Shown: positions 1 to 9,732 of the stretch, piece by piece
Numbering within the stretch: the first letter of the stretch is position 1
Layout of the letters: each line of letters begins with the position of its first letter
Assembly: GCF_029227915.1 (NCBI RefSeq)
Contig: NC_079875.1
Span: 26,544,001-26,608,000 of the forward strand
Source of the DNA: Hydractinia symbiolongicarpus
Taxonomy: Eukaryota; Cnidaria; Hydrozoa; Anthoathecata; Hydractiniidae
DNA: 64,000 nt
Direction: 5' to 3'
Program-made: the position numbers and the translations under genes
Notes under the pieces: generated by a model
Databases searched by the model: none
What the model was told of the DNA's origin: nothing
Seen by the model: the letters and a program-made list of their open reading frames with translations, nothing else

Positions 1-95
1 GAAATAAACACCTACTAAAGTGGAAACATGAGGATTGGTGAAATTTACATATGCTTGGGTTCTGGCACGGGCCCTTGAGTAAGCATCCCCTGCCT
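1..95 (+). repeat. Dispersed repeat, copy in inverse orientation at 6055-6155
   Basis: The first ~95 bases match the reverse complement of about 6055-6155. Shared wording includes GTGGAAACATGAGGATTGGT and CCCTTGAGTAA. Because this copy starts at the window edge, its true boundary cannot be seen. The pair could be two copies of one dispersed family or the inverted ends of a ~6-kb unit. No gene is recognisable in it. Confidence 0.75.
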
Positions 96-1477
96 CCTGT
101 AAGACACCAACCACATTCATTGACACCATCCGCCAAAAGCAATAACTTTATTAAACGTTGGAAAAAGAAGAGTTGACAACTACAAATGCTATTGTTGTTG
201 CTTATACCTAGTGACACAGAGTCCAGGGCTTAGAAAGGTAGACTTGGAACCCAGCCCTTGGTTGTGACTAAGACTGAAAAGTAGTACACCTGGAAACAAA
301 AAAGCTTTCCGACCTTAGACATGAACACTTAAAAAATCGTATTGAAATGCTTGGGCTGACCAAAAAACCGCCCCTTAGAAAGGCAGACTTGGAAACCAGC
401 GGCAGCAACCCAGAATACCATGCTTTAATTGTACTAGACACTTTTCATAGGACCCTCATTGATAACAGTATCATTAGAACCTGAATAGGTAATCCTGGGC
501 AATTAACAGTAATGATGTGTATGCATGAAATAAAAAGGTTTACAATACAGCAAACTGCAATGAAGTATCTTGTCTACAGTGACGGTGGATGTAAATAAAA
601 TTGGGATTAGGCTCCCAGAAAAAGGTGCTGAATACACTTTCTTGCTTATTACAAGCAGAGTACTGCCCAACTTGGACCTATAACTATTCTCTGAGAAAAT
701 CTTAAAGAGAGAAAACAATCCTTCAATCACAAACAATACGACATAAGACAGAGCTAACAACATAAGCAACCTGGTTACAGAACAAACACAAATTGAAAAA
801 ATGCATATTTTAAAAATATATAATATAACAAAGAATTCAATCTGGAGTCACAAGTTCTGGCGCACAAGAGGTAGCTTTCCACATGTGTTACAGGGCCTCA
901 ACACTCAACCTTACACAGGAGGTTGTCATGACAGGACCACACTGTACATAATTTGACTAAGGGTTGAAGGGTTGTCAAGCCTGTAGGGCAAGTTAGTGAA
1001 CTTGGGCACCTTACTGAACTATGGTAATAAGTGAGGTCGTTACACCCAAAGACAAGCTGGAAGCAATTCCCCTTGCTAACTTTTAAGTTACCAGAGAAGA
1101 GTGAGCTGAACTCCTTATTTTTGTTTTGTAAAAATAGGAGGTAAAAAATAATTTAGTTTTCAAATTGACACAATTGTTTTTTCTTTTTGAAAAGATTTAG
1201 GAGTAACACATTAGTTAGTTAGAAATGGTGTCGCACGTATTACCTAGAGTTATTGATGCAGTCTTGGGGGAAGGCTGTTCAGACGGGTTGCTCTTACAGT
1301 AAGTTTGGTTTGTTTCTGTGGCAAGGATTTTGCATTTGGCATTAAAGAATCAACCACCGTTGGTGTGGAGGAAATGGAGGTAAGTCCATCTTGATTCCAT
1401 TCACTTGAAGTTCTTGCAATCCAAATACAACATGAGGATTTCTTACATACATCAGCAAGGTTACAGCGTTTTGGAGC
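96..1477. other. Unassigned sequence with a small internal duplication
   Basis: I see no supported gene. A ~28-base phrase beginning CTTAGAAAGG(T/C)AGACTTGGAA occurs at about 229-257 and again at about 375-402, so part of this stretch is internally repeated. An 88-codon open frame on the minus strand (503-769) is hydrophobic but matches nothing I know and is not called. Confidence 0.4.
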
Positions 1478-1809
1478 CGTAGATTAGTGGTTATAGCTCT
1501 TGTACTCTGTGCGGGAGACAGGGGTTCGATTCCTCTTGACGGCGATTCAACATGGGCGAGTGAATGTTACTATAGCCCTGGGTTAACCCAAGCCATGTTA
1601 GGGAAATTGGGAAGATTACACACTGCTTGGGTCTGTTGGATGTTGCCGGAAATTGTCTAGTAGAGCGCGGGCTCTAATTGGGTCTGCGTAGCTCAAAATG
1701 AGCATTAAATACTCTAGGAATCTTCATCTAAGCCATCGTCCCTCCTGGAAATAATAGACAGGGTATATCCCTCGATTTTGTGAGGCTAGCCATGTCAAAT
1801 ATGCACATC
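1478..1809 (+). mobile_element. tRNA-derived SINE, uninterrupted copy
   Basis: The head looks like a tRNA gene used as an RNA polymerase III promoter. It has an A-box-like stretch TAGATTAGTGGTTATAGC and a B box GGTTCGATTCC about 40 bases downstream, where a tRNA T arm would lie. The following ~250 bases are not tRNA. The whole unit recurs, reversed, at 36977-37775, including the distal phrase GGAAATAATAGACAGGGTAT and the shared end ATATGCACATC. This copy carries about 80 extra bases (about 1617-1698) that the other lacks. SINEs encode no protein and depend on a LINE for mobility; the partner LINE is not identified here. Confidence 0.8.
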
Positions 1810-2213
1810 TAACTGTCTAGGTTGCGCATAGCTCGGAAAGTTTTGTTGCTGTTCAACCCTAATCTTTTTAGAAACAGTGAGGCTGATCAGGAGATCTTCA
1901 CAAGAAACCACTCCATCTTCCTACTAACAAAAAAACACCACTGTTATTGTGACGACTAATAAGCCAAAACAGTAAGTCTTTTTATTGACCTCTTTAACCC
2001 TTAAAATAGACAATACACGAATATTATTCATGATGAAAAATGTACAAATATGCCAAGCATTTTGTTAATTTGGATTCTGTTAGTCAAGAGGAAAATAATT
2101 TACAAAGAGGTGACTAGCCACCGCAATGATGAAATCTACCTGTTAGGTCTTTGAAAATAAGGTAGAGGTTGTACTCATCTAGAGAAAATGCCTCTAAAAG
2201 CACAATTCTCCCT
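1810..2213. other. Unassigned sequence
   Basis: I see no gene, RNA or repeat that I can support in this AT-rich stretch. Confidence 0.4.
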
Positions 2214-2275
2214 TTTTGCGGAGCGTAGCGGAGCCCATTTCCTCATTAAATAAGCCAAATATAAAAGAAAAAGTA
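2214..2275 (+). repeat. Dispersed GCGGAGC repeat, copy 1
   Basis: TTTTTGCGGAGCGTAGCGGA followed by GCCCATTTCCTC and AAATATAA matches 24781-24840, where the same order of phrases occurs. It is a dispersed repeat of unknown class, in the same orientation at both places. Confidence 0.6.
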
Positions 2276-2708
2276 AGCACGGTGGAGAGTATATAGGATT
2301 TCTATAGGATTTCCGCGCCCAGTCCCCCTACATCAAAAATATCAAAAATCCGTTGTTGGAGTTTTTGTTGTTTTTTAAATATGGTACCAAGCGTAAATGG
2401 TGCTGTTTCCAGTTTAGGTTAAATCTGCCTACATTTTTTAGCCACGTGATACATAAATCACTTTTACTAACATCACATGACATTTTCTCGGATACATAGC
2501 GCCTCAAACTCAATCTAAGCCATATCGCAACTGACGGAAGGGCTTGTTATGTTCAAGAAAGCGAAGAAAGAAAGGGTATGTAATGAACCCTTTCTTATTC
2601 ATTCCGATCTGACCTTCATACTGTTCAGACGTCTTTTTGCCGCGCAAAAAAAGGGCGTCGCCTGTGTCAAAAAACTCATTTTAACTTTAAAGAACTAAAG
2701 ACTTGAAT

Positions 2709-3542
2709 ATGTCCACCAACACAAGCCCCATCAGTATCAACCTAAGGAGTAATGTAAGAGCCAAGACCACCAACACAACCAACAACAACACGAAAAGTGA
2801 AATGCTCCCGGAAGAATCCTCATCCAACTTGGCAATCACACAAGACTTCCTTATTGAGCAGATCTCTAACCTCAAAGAATATTTCAAAAACGGACTATTG
2901 CAACAAAAAAATGATATCGTTGAACAACTAAGAACTGAAAATAAAGTTTTAAGAGATGAAATTGATGCAATGAAAGAGAAAAATCAAGAAAAAGATAAAT
3001 TCATGCTGGAATTGGAAAAAGACGTGATTAATCTCCAACAGTACGTCCGACGGAACAATGTTGAGGTTTGTGGTATACCTAATTCTATTGACCAAGATGA
3101 GCTTCAAGATAAAGTCATTGAGATTGCTAAGGCTATAGGTGTTGAATTTTCTGAAAGCGATGTTGAAGCATGCCACCGCCTTTACGCTAGAGAAAACGAA
3201 ACTAAGAAGACGATTGTACGCTTCGTTAACAAAAAAAACTGCGACCTTTTACATGCAAATAAATTCAAGTTAAAAGATTCGAACTCGAAAACTAAAAAGA
3301 AATTGCGAGAAATTGGTCTGAAAGGAAATATTTTTATTAATTTTAACCTATCCCCGTACATGAAGTTCCTGTGGGGCAAATGTAAGAGACTTCATTCAAA
3401 GAAGATGATCAATCGTTTTTGGGTTTTTAATGGAAATCTCTTCATCGTTGTTGAAGAAAATGATCAGAAAATTAAGATAGATCACTTTGATAAACTTTCT
3501 GGCCTATTTCCAACTTTCAACTTTAACGCTGATGCCGAATAA
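2709..3542 (+). CDS. LINE ORF1 protein, coiled coil plus RRM-like domain
   Basis: The 277-residue frame from the ATG at 2709 is open to a TAA. Residues ~1-45 are Ser/Thr/Asn-rich and ~50-105 are a charged coiled coil (EQLRTENKVLRDEIDAMKEK). Residues ~110-190 carry the L1-ORF1-type RNA-recognition fold (RRNNVEVCGIP ... VEACHRLY ... KKTIVRFVNKK), followed by a small basic C-terminal domain. In this family ORF1p is an RNA-binding chaperone that trimerises through the coiled coil and packages the element's transcript. A track-style start three codons upstream (TTG) is not needed. No frame damage is seen. Confidence 0.85.
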   Translation: MSTNTSPISINLRSNVRAKTTNTTNNNTKSEMLPEESSSNLAITQDFLIEQISNLKEYFKNGLLQQKNDIVEQLRTENKVLRDEIDAMKEKNQEKDKFMLELEKDVINLQQYVRRNNVEVCGIPNSIDQDELQDKVIEIAKAIGVEFSESDVEACHRLYARENETKKTIVRFVNKKNCDLLHANKFKLKDSNSKTKKKLREIGLKGNIFINFNLSPYMKFLWGKCKRLHSKKMINRFWVFNGNLFIVVEENDQKIKIDHFDKLSGLFPTFNFNADAE

Positions 3543-3689
3543 ATTTTTTCGATTCTCCACGCTTACTAATATTTTTAGTATAATTACCAACTAGGAAAAT
3601 TTTTTGTTAGTACGATCTATAATTGATTTCTAATATGGCGGCGAAGATGTGCTAAAATTAGTCTGATGCTCATGCAGTAATTTATGTGA
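3543..3689 (+). other. LINE inter-ORF spacer with ATGGCGG motif
   Basis: About 150 bases separate ORF1 and ORF2. The spacer contains AATATGGCGGCGAAGATG (around 3632), which resembles a YY1-type site. That motif is a known promoter component in some LINEs, but its role here is only a guess. Confidence 0.3.
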
Positions 3690-5069
3690 GTTCTTTGGCT
3701 TCCCTCTCAAACGCGCAAACTAAGAATTAGTAAGTTTTTTTGTGGTATATGCAGTGAATTGATTAGGGCAAATTCTAACTGTATTTTTTGTGATTTTTGT
3801 AAAATTTGGGTTCACCGAAGTTGTAACTTGCTTAATTCTAATGACTTCAAAAAACTCACAAAGGATAACTCAGATGAGGCATGGTCGTGTTTAAAGTGTA
3901 ATTCTGAAATTTTTCCATTCCAGAGTGACAATACACCTCTGTTTGAGGCACAAAAAAGTCAGATTTTTTCTGACGTTAACTCTCATATTGAAACCTCTTT
4001 TTCAAATAATGTTGATGATGAAGATGAACGGTTTACTAATTGTAAATATTATGAATATAACAGCTTTAACTCTACTCTTGAACAACTTTCTTCTTCGGAC
4101 CTTACACCTAATTTTTCTTATTTTCATCTTAATACTTGTTCTCTTCCCAAGAATATTGATAATATCAACATTCTTGTGAACTCTCTCAATATTGACTTTG
4201 ATGTGTTAGGCTTCAGTGAAACTAGACTTAGTAAGTACTCAATAACACCAATTTTAAAAGGTTATATAGGATTTCATAACCTTTCAAGCAGCAATGCAGG
4301 AGGTACTTCCTTGTATATTTCTAATTCGCTAACAGTAGTGGTACGCTCAGACCTTTCAAATTTGCTCTTTCTTGAAAGTAAATTAGAATCAACTTTTGTA
4401 GAAATCTTAGATAACAATCGTAAAAATACCATTGTTGGGTGCATTTATAAACACCCTAATATGCCAATTCCTGAATTTATTAATTTGTATCTTAAACCCT
4501 TCTTTGAAGTAGCTATTAAGCAAAAACAAAAACTTATTTTAATGGGAGATTTTAATATTGATCTTCTAAAATGTGAAAGTAACCATCTAGTTGATGATTT
4601 CCTGGATGAACTTTATTCTAATTTTTTACAACCATCTATAACAATCCCAACCAGAATATCTAATACATCTAAAACTTTAATTGATAATATATTTACATCT
4701 AATCCATTTACAAAATATTTCTCAGGTAACATCATCACCTCAATTTCAGACCACCTTCCTCAATTTTTAATTTATTTTGACAATAGACTTAAAGTCAAGG
4801 ATAATTTAGACACCTATTACAAGGATTGGAAAAATTTAAACATTAATGCCGTAATAAATGACATAGAATCTATAGATTGGGATTCTACTTTGCTTTTAAA
4901 TGAAAATAATGTAAATAACTCTTTTAACCTTTTTTTTAATCAATTAGACCAAATTGTAAGTAGACATACCCCTAATAAAAAACTATCAAAAAAACAATTA
5001 AGTAATAGAAATAAACCTTGGGTCACTAGAGCTATTCTAAAATCCATTAACATCCGCAATAATTACTAA
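3690..5069 (+). CDS. LINE ORF2 fragment: PHD finger plus endonuclease, no reverse transcriptase
   Basis: The frame is open from just after a TGA at 3687. The PHD finger starts upstream of any obvious ATG: CGIC, then CDFC, then HRSC, then CLKC give the C4HC3 set. The endonuclease/exonuclease/phosphatase domain follows with its motifs in order: HLNTCSL, FSETRLS, YKHPN, MGDFNIDLL, TLIDNIF and SDHLP, so the metal-binding Asn, Glu, Asp and His residues are all present. This nuclease nicks target DNA to prime reverse transcription. The frame stops at 5067-5069 through a one-base shift just before the reverse transcriptase, which is absent, so the copy cannot move on its own. The translation start is undetermined. 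Confidence 0.85.
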   Translation, partial: VLWLPSQTRKLRISKFFCGICSELIRANSNCIFCDFCKIWVHRSCNLLNSNDFKKLTKDNSDEAWSCLKCNSEIFPFQSDNTPLFEAQKSQIFSDVNSHIETSFSNNVDDEDERFTNCKYYEYNSFNSTLEQLSSSDLTPNFSYFHLNTCSLPKNIDNINILVNSLNIDFDVLGFSETRLSKYSITPILKGYIGFHNLSSSNAGGTSLYISNSLTVVVRSDLSNLLFLESKLESTFVEILDNNRKNTIVGCIYKHPNMPIPEFINLYLKPFFEVAIKQKQKLILMGDFNIDLLKCESNHLVDDFLDELYSNFLQPSITIPTRISNTSKTLIDNIFTSNPFTKYFSGNIITSISDHLPQFLIYFDNRLKVKDNLDTYYKDWKNLNINAVINDIESIDWDSTLLLNENNVNNSFNLFFNQLDQIVSRHTPNKKLSKKQLSNRNKPWVTRAILKSINIRNNY

Positions 5070-5141
5070 AAACCAAAAAAAAAAATTATATTATCAAAAC
5101 CAATATAAATTTTATAGAAATCGTATAGTTAATCTTATCTA

Positions 5142-5275
5142 CTATGCCCTTGCCTGTGCCTCCTATGCCTTGCCTACCCCTGCCTTGCTGATTCCTCTTC
5201 CTCTTTCCTTGGCTGCCTTTGCCGTGCTTAATGCCTTTGCCTTGGCAACCTCTCCGCAACACTTTCTATACTAGT
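5142..5275 (+). repeat. Pyrimidine-rich TGCCTTGCC repeat, copy 1
   Basis: A GC-rich, T/C-biased tract of degenerate TGCCTTGCC units ends in GCAACCTCTCCGCAACACTT. It matches 26055-26285 closely, including the last phrase. It abuts the broken LINE and may mark the event that removed the LINE's 3' half. Confidence 0.7.
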
Positions 5276-6054
5276 TATAAGGACTTAATTAAAAAAATAA
5301 AAAATACAAAGGACACAACACATTAGAAAAGATGAACAGAACTATAACCAAGTGCAGGTAGGTTTCGACCCATATTTCTGAACGTAGGTAGCTATTTATC
5401 GACCAGCGTGGTGAATTTAGCATACGGTTTTGCTACACGATTTTTCGTATTTCTTGATAAAATAGCGTACGCGGGACCGCCGCAAGACTCCCTGCAGAGC
5501 AAATACGGTCAAATTCGCCCTGTATTATATGTTATATTTGATGTCTTAATAAAGAATGAACAGTTGTTTTGTAAGGATTCTTTTAAAAGCCTAGTGTGGC
5601 CAATTGAGTCCGGAAAACACAAGTCTGGTTTTAAAGATGTACATCTTCTTGTTGTCAGAACACATGCGGGACTATTTTTAGAAAGCTAACCACCCATTGA
5701 CCATGCCTGTACACTCCATCAGTTAGGAAAGACAGATTCCCATGTGTCCTTAGCTTGATTAACATATACATATATATACATTGGTTCTTTATTGCTAGTT
5801 CTATAGTCTCACACATTACATAACTTTTTTCTTCAGAAATGAGTTTCTCGTCATTATCCACACCTCCAGCCTCTTCCTCCTCATCTAAACTGTCCTCTTC
5901 AATGACTAGCTTTTCGACTATTTTGACAATTTTTCTATTCAATTTAATTATTTGCCATATAAAAGTTGAGATTACAGTAGGTATAACCCATTATATAAAT
6001 AGTTACATATAGTTATATTCAATAGCTGGGGACCAACGCCATAGCGAAGTTAAT
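5276..6054. other. Unassigned sequence with weak open frames
   Basis: No gene is supported. On the minus strand 5655-5942 is open for 95 codons with a very acidic stretch (EEDSLDEEEEAGGVDNDEK). It could be an exon of an old element gene, but it has no recognisable domain and no clear splice partners. The plus-strand frame at 5408-5689 starts with GTG and is not convincing. Confidence 0.3.
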
Positions 6055-6155
6055 AGCTACAGGGAGGGTAAATATTTACTCAAGGGTCTGAAACAGATCC
6101 CAATCATGAGTGAATTTAACCAATCCTCATGTTTCCACGTTCATAGGTGTTTGTT
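6055..6155 (-). repeat. Dispersed repeat, inverse copy of 1-95
   Basis: On the minus strand this reads GTGGAAACATGAGGATTGGT and further phrases in the same order as bases 1-95, with about 80 percent identity judged by eye. The two copies face each other across the LINE and SINE. Confidence 0.75.
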
Positions 6156-6299
6156 TCAGTACAGCCGAAATCCATTAGCTTTTCTATCATCCCTCCAAAG
6201 GGAGAATACAGAAGTTTTTCAGTTGCTTCTTATTCTTTGGAGAAAAACCTCCTTTTTCATTAATATCCCTGTCTTAAAAGGCTAGTTATATCTGCATTG

Positions 6300-6475
6300 C
6301 GATGTAGTTACTCCTATTCTCTTTCATGCTCCTCCACTTCAAGTAATGACAGTGGAACACACCATTTGTCATTGCAACGCATTTCTTATTGTGCCTAGAG
6401 TAATTTTCCTTCATGGCAATAACATCACAATAGCTGCAGCGAGACGAAGGTTTGTCTTTTTTGTTATCTCGTTCA
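6300..6475 (-). pseudogene. Zinc-finger exon relic (C2HC type)
   Basis: Read on the minus strand, this stretch encodes KPSSRCSYCDVIAMKENYSR followed by HNKKC. That gives a Cys-x2-Cys-x12-His-x3-Cys zinc knuckle close in spacing to the one in the accessory gene of the transposon at 9733-11523 (CSKC ... H ... C). The frame is closed upstream by TAA and downstream by TAA at about 6290, so only one exon-sized piece remains. It may descend from a related transposon gene. I cannot identify the original protein. Confidence 0.45.
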
Positions 6476-8025
6476 CTTTAATATTTGGAAGAATCATTTG
6501 CTGAATGTTCTTTGTTAAACAATACAATGCCTTTTTTCGAATTGTTGAATCTTTAGAAATTTCAACGCATTCTTGACGTTTTTGTTAATGGGCAAAACCG
6601 TTTGGGCCATTTTGATTCGAACAAGAACTGAAAACATCACTTTAACATTAACACCTTTTTAAACAAGCATCAGGAAAATTGAGATCGATCCTAATTCTGT
6701 GCAGTCTTGGCAACAGTCAGGCTTACTTGCATCCAATTAATCATTTTGGGAGTTCAAAATCTTTTTTAATAAAAGTACATACTGTTAAGTGTAAATTTGA
6801 AACACCAATATTTTTCCCTTAAAAATGACTAAAATCCAGTATTCTACTTAAAGAAAAAAAAATTGACGTAACTCTTTAAATTTCTTTTTTTATAAATTAA
6901 CAAAATTATAATTTTACGACGAATATGTAGTCAAGTCACAAAAGTGTTAAGAAATATTCTTTTTTACATTATATGCAAATAAGTGTTAATAAGTTACTGG
7001 AGCTCAATAGTTATATTGAAAACCTATTTTAGTATACATAGGTACTAGTTATCGCTTGTAAAGACCATTATGGTCCGCGCAGATACTGATAAAATACGGC
7101 TATTATTAATAAAACTAGTCGTCAACCCATTTGTATTTCGCATTTTCATTGCGTGAAATAAGAAAATTTTTCAGCTAAGCATGTCAGCCATTAGTTCTCA
7201 TGTTTTGGAAAGGGTGTTTTCTTCAATGTACACCCTCAAGTGATCAAAGATAGCCATCCGTTTTGCCAAAGTACTCTCACATGAAAAAGTAAACATTCTT
7301 TGCGTTTTTCAATAGTCAGTCATGATGTGATTATTAAACGTGTGAAAAGGCTTTGGTGTTTAATTGCTTTTGTGGAAAATTCATAGTTGGTATTGCACCT
7401 TAAAAAAAGGGATGAAAGGGGATGCATTCCACCAAAGTTTACTTCAAGTGATGAGAGAATCAAACGAAACAACATATACTGCTACAATATATTTATTATC
7501 CACAGTATCTATCAACAACCTAATCCAAGGACAATAAATTATCTCATTCACAACAGACTTAATTTTACACACAATATTTTAATGTTTCTTCCATCGTCAC
7601 CACTACTGCTATTGTCATCTGTGAGAAAAAATGAACTGTTTATGCCAAAAGGCAACTGTCGAGAAGTAGCAGATCCACCCCATATCTTTACTAAAAAATC
7701 TTAGTGTTCAAAAACAAGTTTACCACTTCCAGATTAAGAACCAGATATTACTGCTTTTGAAATTGATTGATGGATTTCCTTTGTGGTACGGATTTCCTTT
7801 CTTTTTTCAATGATACGATTTTTGCCTTTTCTTTAAACAACGCAGTTCTGGAACTGGTCAACTGTTATCTTCTTTTGTGGTGTCTATCGTTCTTCTTTTT
7901 CTTATTCCTCGTTACTAGTATCTACTCTCCAAAAGGACTAAAAAATAGTAACATTTAAAATATTTAAATTAAAAAAAGGGAAATAAAACTGTTTCAAGCC
8001 ATAGTAATTAATATTCATTAATTCA
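6476..8025. other. Unassigned AT-rich sequence
   Basis: No gene is supported. ORFs at 7387-7704 and 7767-7958 begin without a clear context and have low-complexity hydrophobic translations. At about 7114 ACTAGTCGTCAACCC resembles the terminal phrase of the Helitron-like repeat at 26809 (ACTAGTCGTTAGCCC). Confidence 0.35.
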
Positions 8026-8098
8026 TTATTATACCCGTCCAACCCATGCTAGCATGGAAAACGAACGTTAAGCTGAGAATGATGATGAATGATGAGTA
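8026..8098 (+). mobile_element. LINE 3' tail, severely truncated
   Basis: ATACCCGTCCAACCCATGCTAGCATGGAAAAC and GTTAAGC(T/C)GAGAATGATGATG match the end of the LINE fragment at 36590-36835, including the ATG-trinucleotide tail. Only the last ~70 bases are present, which is typical of 5'-truncated LINE insertions. Confidence 0.75.
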
Positions 8099-9461
8099 AT
8101 GTCCACCTGTCAGCTTTTGTTACTTGTAAATCATGGTTTATTTTTTTTTTCTATTTTGACGACCATAACTTTCCTAATTATGTTTCCTTAAATTTCATCA
8201 CTTTCAGGATCAAACAATAGACTTAGTCTTGTCACCAAAACCTTTACCTTCGATTGGACTATTTTTCCTGAGCTACCGCATTTCAGTGAACAGGGTCGGC
8301 ATAATCGTCTGAATTCTCATCTGAATCCAACGGAGACAGACGTTAACGTTTCTCTCTGAAAGTATGCAAAATTCAAAATAATGATGTAAGAATAAAGGAT
8401 TGTTTTCTTTTATGTTTGTCTATAAAAATGAGTATATTTTGTGTAAAAAAATATATAAAACAAGTATCGCGGTGGTGGACTATACCTGTGAAAGAAGTTA
8501 CATTCTCTGATCTTAATTCCGTCATGTGGTCACAAATGTTTTGATGCCAGCACCGTTACAACTATTATCCCAGACTAAATTTGATTCAGCTTTAACTTTT
8601 AGTATTTTCGTTTCTCTTTAACATTTTAACACGAGCTTTTTAAATCGTACAGCTTTGAAAAGGTGTGCATTTTTGTTTTGTTTTTAAATACTTTTCTTTT
8701 GACAGCGGCTAGACGCAGCATGATATGGTAATGAGATTTCTTTCAAAAAAGCCTAAAGGCCAATATTTTCAGGAAATAATAGAAAAGGTTCATATTGATA
8801 ATACACTGAAATCCTTCTGTTTGAACGGCTAACAAAGGTTACTGCCACCTTAATAGTTAGCGTTAGAAAGTTTATTCCAGCACAAGCACTGGATTTACTA
8901 TTGCAAATTCATAAGACATTCAAAAAATGAAGGCCTAAAAATGGGTGCAACTTTTAAGCACCTATCAGTTTCAGTTTAACTATCACCAGTTAATCTCCGT
9001 CCTAACCCAACTGTATGTACACTCACATCCATCCCTTGCATGCACAGTTATTTAAAGGCCTCAACCAAGCAACAGTTGGCATTACCTCTCTCATGGAAAC
9101 ATACAAAATGGCTACATACTTACCTTAGATACTTACCTATGATGTTTTCCTATGTTCAAAATTGCATTCCTCTAGCCCACCTGTGCGATGCGAACCCTTC
9201 CCCATTCCCCAGTAAGTTACCATTGCTGTACAAAACATTAATAAAAAACTAAACCTAATTAGAGAAGTAAAAATGCAAAGTAAAGTAAGATGCTGACGTT
9301 GAGACACTAAAAAGTTCGAAACCTGACCTTCTGCTGACTGTCTCATGCGAAAAATCTTAGCGGTTTAGCACATTCTGTCGACCATTAGCATTTTAATTTT
9401 CTAACAAAAATAATTTAACCTTTTCATAAATATATCTAGCAATTGCCTTTTTTTACACTAT
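8099..9461. other. Unassigned sequence
   Basis: I see no gene or repeat that I can support. Short open frames on both strands at 9040-9346 overlap each other and lack recognisable domains. Confidence 0.35.
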
Positions 9462-9468
9462 GACAAAA
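9462..9468 (+). repeat. Target-site duplication, left (GACAAAA)
   Basis: GACAAAA lies immediately outside the left inverted repeat and is repeated exactly at 16774-16780 outside the right one. A length of 7 bp fits the 7-8 bp duplications of P-superfamily transposons. Confidence 0.85.
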
Positions 9469-9500
9469 CAAGGAGGTTTAAAAAGAAGGAGAGAGAACTC
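9469..9500 (+). repeat. Left terminal inverted repeat, 32 bp
   Basis: It begins CAAGGAGGTTTAAAAAGAAG and is the exact reverse complement of 16742-16773 over 32 bases. Similarity stops sharply after ...GAACTC. Confidence 0.95.
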
Positions 9501-9519
9501 TTTTATTTCTATTGAAATC

Positions 9520-9530
9520 ATCCGTGTCTC
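9520..9530 (+). repeat. Left subterminal inverted repeat, ATCCGTGTCTC
   Basis: ATCCGTGTCTC here is the exact reverse complement of 16672-16682. It lies 52-62 bases from the left end, against 92-102 from the right end. Drosophila P elements also carry an 11-bp internal inverted repeat besides their 31-bp ends. A role in transposase or host-factor binding is inference. Confidence 0.7.
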
Positions 9531-9732
9531 ATGTTTACTTTTCTCTATTGTTCTTACATCGAATTCTGTCAATCAAAATTTGAAATCTCGCGCTTAAATT
9601 AATAAATTAGCCGTTGTCTTTTGTTACTATTTGCATAAATTATGAGCCCGCGGCTATTTTTCTCTCAGCGGTAAATGCTTGTTAGTTGATAAATTTGTCG
9701 TTTTTACATATCATAAACAAGCAAGAAGCGAA

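Larger units (their letters stand above)
2540..5141 (+). mobile_element. Non-LTR retrotransposon (LINE), 3' half missing
   Basis: Two consecutive reading frames, an ORF1 with coiled coil and an ORF2 opening with a PHD finger and an AP-like endonuclease, define a LINE of the CR1/L2/Jockey sort; I cannot fix the clade without the reverse transcriptase. The endonuclease is complete. The linker leading to the reverse transcriptase is readable after a one-base frameshift near 5068 (wording like YKFYRNRIVNLI), then sequence switches abruptly at about 5141 to an unrelated pyrimidine-rich repeat. The 5' boundary is a guess. Loss of the 3' half while the 5' half is kept is opposite to usual LINE truncation and implies a later deletion or recombination. 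Confidence 0.85.

Noticed and set aside
1478-1560. Functional tRNA gene
   Set aside because: A and B boxes are present, but the acceptor stem does not close and a second copy with the same long non-tRNA body exists, so it is a SINE.
5408-5689. 93-codon ORF
   Set aside because: It begins with GTG, has no domain and no splice context.
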